This document shows positions 8,668-16,379 of a DNA stretch of 64,000 nucleotides, one piece after another. Source of the stretch: an uncultured Prevotellaceae bacterium (GTDB lineage: Bacteria; Bacteroidota; Bacteroidia; Bacteroidales; Bacteroidaceae); NCBI GenBank assembly GCA_900316315.1, contig ONCK01000003.1, forward strand, positions 1 through 64,000, in the 5' to 3' direction. Made by a program: the position numbers and the translations under genes. The number at the start of each line of letters is the position of its first letter. Position 1 is the first letter of the stretch. The notes beneath the pieces were generated by a model that saw nothing but the letters and a program-made list of their open reading frames with translations, did no database searches and had not been told where the DNA came from.

Positions 8668-9377
8668 ATGAACAGCAGTTTCCTATATCATTGTTGGGCT
8701 TATACAATTATAGGTATACCTTAGTCGCCTACAAAGGTAACGCTATTAATAGAAGCGAAATCGCCTCAAAAACAATGTCTCAAATGCGGAAAACTCCATT
8801 TTGTGAAAACGGCTATTGTTTGCGCGACTTCAAAGGGCTTCCCATAGGCGGCAAGTCCGTCATTATCAGTATGAAGGTCCAACGGTACAAATGCAAGGAT
8901 CGCAAGCATGACTAGCAGGAGAAGATTCCCTTTGCCATAGGGGGCGTACACCCACCGCTTTACGAGATATGTAGTAGACCTACTCCGCAGCATAAGCCTC
9001 CAGAAGGAGATGCATATCCATTATCTGAAGCTTAGGTATCTTCTACCTTCACTCAAGGGCGTGAGAAATATAGGCATCGATGAGTTTGCCGTCCGCAAGG
9101 GACATGTGTACAAGACCATCGTGGTCGACCTGGAGGACGTATCATCTACGTCGGCAATGGCAAAGACGCAGTCGCACTGGTTAAGTTCTGGAACAAGGCT
9201 AGCATAAAAATCTGGCTTGTCTCCGCTTACATACCCTCCGTCATGGAGTGTTGCCCTGAAGCCATCCATGCCTTCGGGCGGCCCATTGGTGCCCATTTAT
9301 CTGTACTACGCATCAGGCGGATGGAGGCGCTATGTACGGTGATTATCAAGGGACAAAGAGATGGCGTGAACAAATAA
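8668..9377 (+). pseudogene. Decayed ISL3-family transposase
   Basis: Pieces of an ISL3-type transposase occur in order but in different frames. MNSSFLYHCW starts at 8668. A Cys-rich zinc-ribbon-like part follows (CLKCGK in one frame, then GLPIGGKSVI and VQRYKCKD in another). Then come YVVDLLRSISLQ, the hallmark SLKGVRNIGIDEFAVRKGH and VYKTIVVDLE, and a broken GRIIYVGNGKDAVALVKFW. Several stops and shifts interrupt it and the C-terminal half is missing, so it is dead. The 5' flank (from about 8580) may hold the element's left end. The GIDEFA Asp-Glu is part of the family's DDE core. It separates the nucleoside hydrolase from the galactose operon promoter. Confidence 0.75.
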
Positions 9378-9410
9378 TTTGATTTTTCTGAAAAAAATCC
9401 AAGAAAATTA

Positions 9411-9442
9411 TTTGCCATGTTTTCAGATTTGGCTTATATTTG
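9411..9442 (+). promoter_or_regulatory. Promoter of the galactose operon
   Basis: TTTG (9411-9414), a 20-base spacer, and TATATTTG (9435-9442) form a textbook Bacteroidales promoter about 35 bases before galM. It lies just beyond the ISL3 remnant, so decay of the element left the operon with its own promoter. No operator palindrome is evident. Confidence 0.75.
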
Positions 9443-9476
9443 CAAGGTAAATATAACAAAAAGTCACGACTGAAAC

Positions 9477-10562
9477 ATGCCAAGTATAGGAGAAAACAAG
9501 TGCGGACTGGCCGCATCAGACTTCCAGAAGGAGGTACAAGGGAAGAGGACGGACCTCTTCATCCTGCGTAACAGCAAGGGCAGCGAAGTAGCGATTACTA
9601 ACTACGGAGGTGCCCTTGTATCGATTATGGTGCCCGACAGAGACGGGCACTTTGCCAATATTATACAGGGACATGACAATATACAGGGGGTCATGTCGAG
9701 TCCAGAACCCTTTTTGAGCACTTTGGTGGGGCGCTATGGCAACCGCATATGCAAGGGGCGCTTCACGCTCGACGGCAAGGAGTATCATCTGGCCATCAAC
9801 AACGGGCCCAATCATCTCCATGGCGGCCCTACGGGCTTTCACGCTCGCGTATGGGAAGTGCTCAGTACGGATGGCAAGAGTCTGAAGCTACGGTATGTCT
9901 CGCAAGACGGCGAGGAGGGATTTCCAGGTACCCTCGTGATGCAGGTGACCTATAGCTTGACAGAGGATGACGGGCTGTGTATCGACTACGAGGGGACGAC
10001 GGACAAAAAGACGATCGTCAATATGACAAGCCACGGATTCTTTTCCCTCGCGGGTACGGCCAATCCGACGCCAAGTGCGATGAATTGTCTATGCCAGATC
10101 AATGCTGACTACTATCTGCCGATAGACGAGACGAGTATTCCTACGGGAGTCATCGCGAGTGTCAAGGGGACGCCCTTTGACTTTACGACGCCCCATGTCG
10201 TGGGTGAGCGCATCGATCTGCCGGAGGAGCAACTGCAGCACGGAGCGGGATATGACCACTGCTTTGTGCTCAACAAGCGCGAGCCAGGCGAGCTGAGCTT
10301 TGCCGTCAGGGTCGTGGAGCCCACTACGGGCCGCACTCTTGAGATGTATACCACGGAACCGGGTGTACAATTTTACACCTCCAACTGGAGTACCGGCTAT
10401 GGAGGCCAGCATGGGGCCACCTTCCCACGCAGGAGTGCGCTCTGCTTTGAGGCGCAGCATTTTCCGGACAGTCCCAATCATCCCTATTTCCCCAGCGTGG
10501 TACTGGAGGCCGGGCAAGTATACCGCCAGAAGACCGTCTACCGATTTGGGATAGAAAAATAA
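9477..10562 (+). CDS. galM: Aldose 1-epimerase (galactose mutarotase)
   Basis: GalM interconverts alpha and beta anomers of galactose so that GalK receives the alpha form. The 361 residues show the family landmarks: NGPNHLHGG, the catalytic His region MTSHGFFSLAG, GYDHCFVLNK, TTEPGVQFYTSNW, and the catalytic Glu in CFEAQHFPDSPNHP near the end. No clear signal peptide is present (the N-terminus is polar), so it should be cytoplasmic. It is first in a three-gene plus-strand operon with an FHS sugar permease and galK, a combination that makes galactose import and phosphorylation its context. Length and motifs are normal. Confidence 0.95.
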   Translation: MPSIGENKCGLAASDFQKEVQGKRTDLFILRNSKGSEVAITNYGGALVSIMVPDRDGHFANIIQGHDNIQGVMSSPEPFLSTLVGRYGNRICKGRFTLDGKEYHLAINNGPNHLHGGPTGFHARVWEVLSTDGKSLKLRYVSQDGEEGFPGTLVMQVTYSLTEDDGLCIDYEGTTDKKTIVNMTSHGFFSLAGTANPTPSAMNCLCQINADYYLPIDETSIPTGVIASVKGTPFDFTTPHVVGERIDLPEEQLQHGAGYDHCFVLNKREPGELSFAVRVVEPTTGRTLEMYTTEPGVQFYTSNWSTGYGGQHGATFPRRSALCFEAQHFPDSPNHPYFPSVVLEAGQVYRQKTVYRFGIEK

Positions 10563-10598
10563 GTAAATAATAAAAACAAACACTATAAATAACTACAC

Positions 10599-11873
10599 AT
10601 GAGTAAATCAAAAAGCATGAACATCATCCCTATCGTCATGATGTTTCTCCTCTTTGCAATGATTGCCTTTGTGACCAATCTTTGCAACCCTATGGGCGTC
10701 ATCGTCAAGTCCCAATTTCACCTGTCCAACTTTGAGGCACAGCTCGGCAATCTTGCCAATTTTATTGCCTACCTGGTCATGGGTATTCCCGCAGGTCTCC
10801 TGCTTAAGAAGATTGGCTACAAAAACACAGCCCTGTTGGCCATCGCCATAGGCTTTGTAGGAGTATTTCTGGAATATATGTCCGGTTGGGACAGTGTACA
10901 GTCCTTCTGGGTCTATCTGCTTGGCGCCTTCATCGCCGGTTTCTGTATGTGCATGCTCAATACGGTCGTCAATCCTATGCTTAATACGATAGGCGGAGGC
11001 GGCAACAAGGGCAACCAGCTCGTACAGTTTGGCGGTGTCTGCAACTCGCTCGCAGCTACGGCGGTCACCATCTTTGGCGGCGCGCTCATTGGCGACGTAG
11101 TGGCAGGCAAGACGTCAATCAAGGATGTCACTCCCGCACTGATGATTGCACTGGCTATTTTTGCCGTCGTATTTGTTGTCCTTCTTATCGCCCGTATTCC
11201 CGAGCCTGCCACCAACACCAAGGAGAGCAATGCCGGAAATACGACAACGGGAGCCTTTAAGTACCGTCATTTCTGCCTCGGCCTTGTCGCCATATTCCTC
11301 TATATGGGTGTCGAGGTCGGCTTCCCCACCTATGTCAACCAGTATCTTACGACTACACCTAATGACACAACGCCAGGACTGGGTGTAAGCGCTGCAATCG
11401 CGGGTGCTATTGCGGGTGTATACTGGCTTCTTATGCTCTGCGGCCGATTTATCGGCGGCATCATCAGTGGCAAGGTCTCCAGCCGCACGCAGATCACTGT
11501 GGTCTCAACGATGGTCATCTTGTGCACACTCGTGGGCATGTTCGGTCCCGAAGGCGTCACAGTCAATATCCAGGGCGCTCAGATCCCGGTCCACATTCTC
11601 GCATTTATTGCAGCCGGACTCTTCACCTCTGTCATGTGGGGCGGTATCTTCAATATGGCCGTTGAGGGTCTGGGCAAGTATACTGAGTTCGCCAGCGGCA
11701 TGTTTATGACGATGGTATTTGGAGGAGCCCTGCTGGTGCCTCTGCAGGGTCTCATCGCCGACTACACGGGCAGCTTCATGACCAGCTATGTGCTGATCCT
11801 CGTATGCGCAGCCTACATTCTCTTCTACGCTCTGGTGGGCAGCCGCGTCAAGAAAACCACTGAAACAGAATAA
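10599..11873 (+). CDS. Sugar:H+ symporter, FHS (GluP/FucP) family of MFS
   Basis: This 424-residue, twelve-helix permease resembles the fucose/glucose/galactose:H+ symporters of the major facilitator superfamily (FATNLCNPMG near residue 22; GFCMCMLNTVVNPMLNTIGG near residue 112; RFIGGIISGKVSSRTQ near residue 288). It is flanked by galM and galK, so galactose (possibly also glucose) is the likely cargo. The ATG follows galM by 36 bases and galK follows after 97 bases, consistent with one operon. The substrate call rests on context as much as on sequence. It acts in the inner membrane. Confidence 0.88.
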   Translation: MSKSKSMNIIPIVMMFLLFAMIAFVTNLCNPMGVIVKSQFHLSNFEAQLGNLANFIAYLVMGIPAGLLLKKIGYKNTALLAIAIGFVGVFLEYMSGWDSVQSFWVYLLGAFIAGFCMCMLNTVVNPMLNTIGGGGNKGNQLVQFGGVCNSLAATAVTIFGGALIGDVVAGKTSIKDVTPALMIALAIFAVVFVVLLIARIPEPATNTKESNAGNTTTGAFKYRHFCLGLVAIFLYMGVEVGFPTYVNQYLTTTPNDTTPGLGVSAAIAGAIAGVYWLLMLCGRFIGGIISGKVSSRTQITVVSTMVILCTLVGMFGPEGVTVNIQGAQIPVHILAFIAAGLFTSVMWGGIFNMAVEGLGKYTEFASGMFMTMVFGGALLVPLQGLIADYTGSFMTSYVLILVCAAYILFYALVGSRVKKTTETE

Positions 11874-11970
11874 AAAGTATAACTCGTCTCCTGCTGAGGC
11901 TTGCTCGGATAGCATAAATCATGAAGCCGAACGGCGAGCTCCACCTAGAGACACAAAACAAAATAGCACT

Positions 11971-13131
11971 ATGAAATTAAAGATTGATGATGTACGCAGC
12001 CGCTTCCAGAAGCACTTTGACGGCTCTACAGGTTCTGTTTATGCTTCTCCAGGCCGTATCAACCTGATCGGTGAACATACAGACTACAACGGCGGATTCG
12101 TCTTTCCTGGCGCAGTAGAGCAAGGGATCATTGCAGAACTTAAGCCCAACGGCACACGCAAAGTACGTGCATACGCTATCGACCTTAAAGACTATGTAGA
12201 GTTTAGCCTCGACGATGAGACAGGCCCATCTGCCAGCCACTTCCGCTATATCTTTGGTGTATGCCGCGAGATGATGAAGCTCGGCATACCTGTGGAGGGA
12301 TTCAATACAGCATTTGCAGGCGACGTCCCTCTGGGTGCAGGTATGTCCAGCTCTGCCGCGCTGGAGAGTTGCTTCGCTTTTGCCCTCAATGATCTCTTCG
12401 GCGAAAACAAGATCGACAAGATGACACTTGCCAAAGTCGGACAAGCTACAGAGCACAACTACATAGGGGTCAATTGCGGCATCATGGATCAGTTTGCCTC
12501 CGTATTTGGAAAGAAGGGCAGCCTCATTCGTCTCGATTGTCGCAGCTTACAGTATAAATACTTCCCATTTGAGCCTGAGGGATACAAACTCGTATTGGTC
12601 AATAGCTGTGTCAAGCACGAGCTTGCTTCGTCAGCCTACAACCAGCGCCGCCAGAGTTGCGAAAATGTCGTGGCTGCCATGAAGAAGCACTGGCCAGAGG
12701 TCGAGAGCCTGCGTGATGCTGACTACGATATGCTCAATGCCGTCAAGGAAGAAATCACTGACGAGGAATACCTCCGCGCCAAGTATGTCATCGATGAGAA
12801 GTACCGCGTCATGGAAGTCAGTGTGGCCCTTGAAGAAGGTGACTATGAGACCGTGGGCAAGAAGATGTTTCAGACCCACCATGGCCTGAGCAAAGAGTAC
12901 GAAGTAAGCTGCCCCGAGCTCGACTTCCTCAACGAAGTGGCCAAGAACTGCGGTGTCACCGGATCACGTGTTATGGGTGGTGGCTTCGGCGGCTGCACGA
13001 TAAACCTCGTCAGCCAAGACCTGTACGACAACTTCATCAAGACTGTCAAAAGTAGTTACAAGGAAAAGTTTGGCAAGGAGCCCATCGTCATCGATGTAGT
13101 CATCGGTGATGGCTCGCGCAAGCTGTGCTAA
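11971..13131 (+). CDS. galK: Galactokinase
   Basis: GalK phosphorylates alpha-D-galactose to galactose-1-phosphate with ATP, the first Leloir step. All three GHMP-kinase motifs are present in 386 residues: the galactose signature GRINLIGEHTDYNGG (about 28-42), the ATP loop PLGAGMSSSAALES (about 114-127), and the C-terminal GSRVMGGGFGGCTINLV. The length is typical. It ends the gal operon, before the strong hairpin at 13216-13247. galT and galE are not adjacent and must lie elsewhere if the pathway is complete. The leader between the permease and galK (97 bases) shows no extra promoter that I can defend. Confidence 0.96.
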   Translation: MKLKIDDVRSRFQKHFDGSTGSVYASPGRINLIGEHTDYNGGFVFPGAVEQGIIAELKPNGTRKVRAYAIDLKDYVEFSLDDETGPSASHFRYIFGVCREMMKLGIPVEGFNTAFAGDVPLGAGMSSSAALESCFAFALNDLFGENKIDKMTLAKVGQATEHNYIGVNCGIMDQFASVFGKKGSLIRLDCRSLQYKYFPFEPEGYKLVLVNSCVKHELASSAYNQRRQSCENVVAAMKKHWPEVESLRDADYDMLNAVKEEITDEEYLRAKYVIDEKYRVMEVSVALEEGDYETVGKKMFQTHHGLSKEYEVSCPELDFLNEVAKNCGVTGSRVMGGGFGGCTINLVSQDLYDNFIKTVKSSYKEKFGKEPIVIDVVIGDGSRKLC

Positions 13132-13167
13132 ATCCTTTCAGCTGAAAGTTTAGACAATTTCTACGCG

Positions 13168-13247
13168 ATTTCATCCTCACCCGGCAATTGTTTCGGTGGA
13201 TGAAATTGTTACTCCGGAGGAGGCCGATCGGTCTCCTCCATATTTTT
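13168..13247 (+). terminator. Tandem hairpins ending the galactose operon
   Basis: The main terminator is a nearly perfect 24-base palindrome at 13216-13239 (GGAGGAGG...CCTCC arms) followed by ATATTTTTG. Just before it, arms at 13168-13176 and 13198-13206 (ATTTCATCC / GGATGAAAT) form another stem. The pair lies within about 115 bases of the galK stop. A weak GGGACG...CGTCCC pair follows further on. Confidence 0.75.
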
Positions 13248-13379
13248 GTGCTTATTTATGAAAGGGACGCACGCATTCGTCTATCTACGTCCCCTCTGGA
13301 TTTGCTTCTTAATCATTGCAAAGACGGAGAGGCCAGTTCCTTTGATATTTCTTTGAACTGAAAATCTCATGGATTATAG

Positions 13380-13421
13380 AAAAAATAAGGCATCCTACAA
13401 CAGAATACTGTGCAGGATGCC
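13380..13421 (-). terminator. Terminator of the tRNA-Pro transcript
   Basis: Read on the minus strand just past the tRNA, GGCATCCT (13421-13414) pairs with AGGATGCC (13396-13389) and is followed by a T-rich run at 13385-13380. It lies 10 bases beyond the tRNA 3' end. Confidence 0.75.
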
Positions 13422-13431
13422 TTGCATCTCG

Positions 13432-13506
13432 TCGGGGTGACTGGATTCGAACCAGCGACCTCGCGCCCCCCAGACGTGTACTCTAACCGGACTGAGCTAC
13501 ACCCCG
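13432..13506 (-). tRNA. tRNA-Pro (anticodon GGG)
   Basis: On the minus strand a full cloverleaf is visible: acceptor CGGGGTG / CACCCCG perfect over seven pairs, U8-A9, D stem GCTC / GAGT with an AGTCCGGTTA loop, anticodon loop CTGGGGG giving GGG with G37, and a T arm GCTGG-TTCGAAT-CCAGT. The discriminator is A, and CCA is not encoded. The anticodon stem has one A-C mismatch (CACGT / GCGCG) and a terminal T-G pair, which is a little weak. Promoter and terminator flank it, so it is an independent unit. It is not disrupted and no attachment-site duplication was noticed next to it. Confidence 0.93.
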
Positions 13507-13517
13507 AAATGCGAGTG

Positions 13518-13548
13518 CAAATTTAAGGACTCTTTTTGAAGTGTGCAA
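13518..13548 (-). promoter_or_regulatory. Promoter of tRNA-Pro
   Basis: On the minus strand TTG (13548-13546), a 20-base spacer, and TAAATTTG (13525-13518) match the Bacteroidales consensus. The tRNA 5' end is 12 bases further on. Confidence 0.75.
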
Positions 13549-13725
13549 GTTTTTGGCTAAAAAGTTTGCAATTATTTTTGTCACTCGGCCATCCCAAACG
13601 GTATGACATTAACTATCAGCCGACTCCGAGTATTGCGTCAAAGAGACTCTCCTCTCATTTTTTTACGCCCTCTTCATCTGTCGCGTCATTGCTTCCCGAG
13701 ACTTGGTTAAAAATGCAGAAATGGC

Positions 13726-13756
13726 TTTGAGAAGTGAGGCAGGCGGTGTAACTTTG
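13726..13756 (+). promoter_or_regulatory. Promoter of the aroA-porWX-tsaE run
   Basis: TTTG (13726-13729), a 19-base spacer, and TAACTTTG (13749-13756) match the consensus. The aroA ATG is 58 bases downstream. No other convincing promoter was seen inside the run, so this may serve aroA through tsaE. The rest of 13549-13813 shows nothing else. Confidence 0.65.
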
Positions 13757-13813
13757 TAGTCGGTTTCCAATTCTTGGTACTCTCGCATCTCGAGTTGACT
13801 TATCTATATTACC

Positions 13814-15043
13814 ATGCATATCACGCTCAACGCTCCCGCTTCGCTTCATGTTACCATCAAGTTGCCCTCTTCCAAAAGTATCAGCAACCGAGCTCTCATA
13901 ATGAGAAAATTGGGCGGCGGAAAGACTGAGATACACAATCTATCAGACTGCGACGACACCCTGGTAATGGTCAAGGTTCTCCAGGAGACTTCCGAGATCA
14001 CAGACATCCACGCTGCAGGAACAGCGATGCGATTTCTGACCGCATATTTTGCGGCCACGGACAACAAGACCCTTTTGACTGGTACAGATCGCATGCGGCA
14101 TCGGCCCATCAAGATACTTGTGGACGCACTGCTCACGCTGGGGGCAGACATAAGATACCAAGGCGAAGTCGGGTTTCCCCCCATCAGCATAAGAGGCCAC
14201 CGACTTGAGGGCGGCAACGTGACGGTTCCTTCAAACGTGAGCTCACAATACATCTCGGCCTTGATGATGATTGCGCCCTATATGACCAATGGGCTCACCA
14301 TCCGACTCAGCGGCAACACAGTCTCATCGACATACATCCGGCTGACGTCGGAACTGATGAAGATCTTTGGGGCCAAAGTTAATGATGACAATCGTGAGAT
14401 TCAAGTCTTACCAGGACAATACAATCTTGCATCATTTGACGTCGAAAATGATTGGAGCGCATCATCCTATTGGTACGAGATACTGGCCCTAAGTGAGTCG
14501 TCAGATGACACAATAATATTGCCGGGGCTTTACAGAAACAGCTTGCAAGGGGACAGCAAAGTCGCAGAGCTCTTCCGCCCGCTTGGCATCGAGACCATCT
14601 ATGATAATGGCGGGATACAGCTCCATAAGACGAGAGCTGTCGTCCCTTCATATAGTGCAGATCTAACCGAACAGCCGGATTTGGCGCAGACGATAGTCGT
14701 CACATGCGCTATGAAAGGTATTCCATTTAATATCAAAGGGCTGCAGTCGCTGCGTATCAAAGAGACAGACCGGCTCAAGGCGCTGCGTATTGAATTAGAC
14801 AAGCTCGGTATCAGAATTAAGGAGCACCACGGCGATTCTCTTTCCTGGGACGGCAGCATAAAGGATGTGCAGGATGAAATTATCATCGACACTTACGATG
14901 ATCATCGTATGGCAATGGCTTTTGCACCATGTGCTTTTTGCCATAAGGGCTTAGGCATCCGTAATCCACAAGTTGTCAGCAAATCATATCCTAACTACTG
15001 GAAGGACTTAAGGCAAGCCGGATTTAAGATCAAGGATATATGA
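13814..15043 (+). CDS. aroA: 3-phosphoshikimate 1-carboxyvinyltransferase (EPSP synthase)
   Basis: AroA joins PEP to shikimate-3-phosphate in the chorismate pathway. The 409 residues show LPSSKSISNRALIM near residue 17, GTAMRFLTAYFA (the PEP-binding loop, where many bacteria have AGTAMRPL), VSSQYISALMM, LRIKETDRLKAL and the C-terminal TYDDHRMAMAF. The two-domain length is slightly short but normal for Bacteroidota, which often carry a divergent EPSP synthase. Its TGA overlaps the ATG of the next gene by four bases, so it heads a translationally coupled run leading to porW, porX and tsaE. Glyphosate sensitivity class cannot be read reliably from this loop. Confidence 0.92.
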   Translation: MHITLNAPASLHVTIKLPSSKSISNRALIMRKLGGGKTEIHNLSDCDDTLVMVKVLQETSEITDIHAAGTAMRFLTAYFAATDNKTLLTGTDRMRHRPIKILVDALLTLGADIRYQGEVGFPPISIRGHRLEGGNVTVPSNVSSQYISALMMIAPYMTNGLTIRLSGNTVSSTYIRLTSELMKIFGAKVNDDNREIQVLPGQYNLASFDVENDWSASSYWYEILALSESSDDTIILPGLYRNSLQGDSKVAELFRPLGIETIYDNGGIQLHKTRAVVPSYSADLTEQPDLAQTIVVTCAMKGIPFNIKGLQSLRIKETDRLKALRIELDKLGIRIKEHHGDSLSWDGSIKDVQDEIIIDTYDDHRMAMAFAPCAFCHKGLGIRNPQVVSKSYPNYWKDLRQAGFKIKDI

Positions 15044-15462
15044 ACGCCATTATCATTACACTTGTCTGCGTAATAACCTTCTTGTTTGTCGGGCGCTTAG
15101 TCTTACACACCGGTCATATTAAAGACACAGCAAAAGATCAGGAGCCGTCAAAGGGAACAACCATCCCGGATATGGACTGTGGCAATCAGCCTTCGGAATG
15201 CGGTACTTCATGCTTCTGTGACGCCGAAGCCCAGCTTCGCAAAATGAAGGTCCAGATAGAATACTACGATGACGAGGAACTTGACGCCTATCGCGGTATG
15301 AAGCCAGACTGTTATACAGACGATCAAATAGATGTGTTCAGCGAAATAATGTCAACGATGAAGCCGCAAGAAGTCGCCGGATGGCTCCGCAGTCTCGAGC
15401 TACGCGGCATAGCCCTGCCTGCCAAGTTGCGCGACGAGGCTATACTACTAATGAATGGATAG
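15040..15462 (+). CDS. Conserved small membrane protein with a Cys cluster
   Basis: I do not know a function for this 140-residue protein. An N-terminal membrane helix (about residues 3-22) is followed by a short linker and four cysteines in C-x6-C-x3-C-x-C spacing (C47, C54, C58, C60), a plausible metal or Fe-S site. A helical C-terminal domain follows with motifs KIEYYDDEELD-like (QIEYYDDEELDAYRG), MKPQEVAGWLRSLELRGI and LPAKLRDEAIL. I recall similar hypothetical proteins in this position in other Bacteroidales. It overlaps aroA by four bases and precedes a metal ABC permease by 42 bases, which is weak support for a metal-related role. The topology (Cys domain cytoplasmic or periplasmic) is not certain. 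Confidence 0.75.
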   Translation: MNAIIITLVCVITFLFVGRLVLHTGHIKDTAKDQEPSKGTTIPDMDCGNQPSECGTSCFCDAEAQLRKMKVQIEYYDDEELDAYRGMKPDCYTDDQIDVFSEIMSTMKPQEVAGWLRSLELRGIALPAKLRDEAILLMNG

Positions 15463-15504
15463 TCTTCACTCTTAAGACCTACACATAACAAGAAATGCTG
15501 AAAA

Positions 15505-16359
15505 ATGATAGAGTACACCTTCTTCCAAAACGCACTGTGGGCAAGTTTGTTGACCGGACTGCTTTGCGGATTTATCGGTACCTATGTCGTGACTCGTCGT
15601 ATGGTCTTCATTGCCGGTGGCATTGCCCACTCCTCTCTGGGAGGTGTCGGCATTTGTGCTCTGCTAGGCGTCTCCCCGATGCTGGGAGCTGGTGTCGCAG
15701 CACTGGCAACCGGATATGGAGTAAACAGTCTGAGCCACAAGTTCCATGTGCGTCAGGACTCTGCTATTGCCATGCTGTGGGCCCTGGGTATGAGCGTTGG
15801 CGTCTTATGCTCCTACCTATCCCCTGCCTTTTTGCCAGACTTACCCAACTACATTTTTGGCAATATCCTGTTGACAACCCGCGTCGACCTGATTCTGCTA
15901 TTTGTCGTCACGATGGGCACCATCCTCTATTTTGTACTCCAATTGCCCCAGATAACAGCCATCTCCTACGACAGAGATTTTGCATCCTCATCAGGACTAC
16001 CCGTCTGGCGCACCGAGACGATATTGACATTTCTTATAGCCTTGTCAGTCGTAGCCGTACTCAAGGTAATGGGCATTGTCCTGGCCATATGCATGCTCTC
16101 CATTCCCCAAATGACGGCTTCACTGCTGACCCACACCTATCAAGGCACTTGCTTGTGGAGCGCATTTTTCAGTATTATCAGTTGTTTGTCAGGCTTGGCT
16201 ATTTCCGTGATTTTCAATGTCCCCAGTGGAGCGAGCATCGTCCTCGTGAGCATAGCTGTCTACGCCACTGCCTATACAATAAAAGCCATAATTACGCGTT
16301 TTAATAAGAGAAGTGTAGGCCCTAAGCAGTACACGACAAGCAATAGACCCGTACAATAA
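15505..16359 (+). CDS. Metal ABC transporter permease (ZnuB/MntB family)
   Basis: The 284 residues form about eight membrane helices typical of the zinc/manganese/iron chelate ABC-3 permease family: LLCGFIGTYVVTRRMVFIAGG at the start, where the family has GxxGxxVVxRRM, then ISHSSLGG-like IAHSSLGGVGICALLG, and GIVLAICMLSIPQMTASLLT near residue 195. The partner ATPase and periplasmic binding protein are not beside it; the neighbours are a Cys-rich membrane protein and porW. It therefore depends on components encoded elsewhere, or has an unusual partner. Zinc is the most common substrate of the family, but that is inference. It acts in the inner membrane. Confidence 0.85.
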   Translation: MIEYTFFQNALWASLLTGLLCGFIGTYVVTRRMVFIAGGIAHSSLGGVGICALLGVSPMLGAGVAALATGYGVNSLSHKFHVRQDSAIAMLWALGMSVGVLCSYLSPAFLPDLPNYIFGNILLTTRVDLILLFVVTMGTILYFVLQLPQITAISYDRDFASSSGLPVWRTETILTFLIALSVVAVLKVMGIVLAICMLSIPQMTASLLTHTYQGTCLWSAFFSIISCLSGLAISVIFNVPSGASIVLVSIAVYATAYTIKAIITRFNKRSVGPKQYTTSNRPVQ

Positions 16360-16379
16360 ATATTCAACGCCGGACGCCC

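Noticed and set aside
13432..13506. tRNA-Pro as an attachment site for an integrated element
   Set aside because: No integrase gene and no duplicate of the tRNA 3' end were seen nearby, so it looks like an ordinary tRNA gene.
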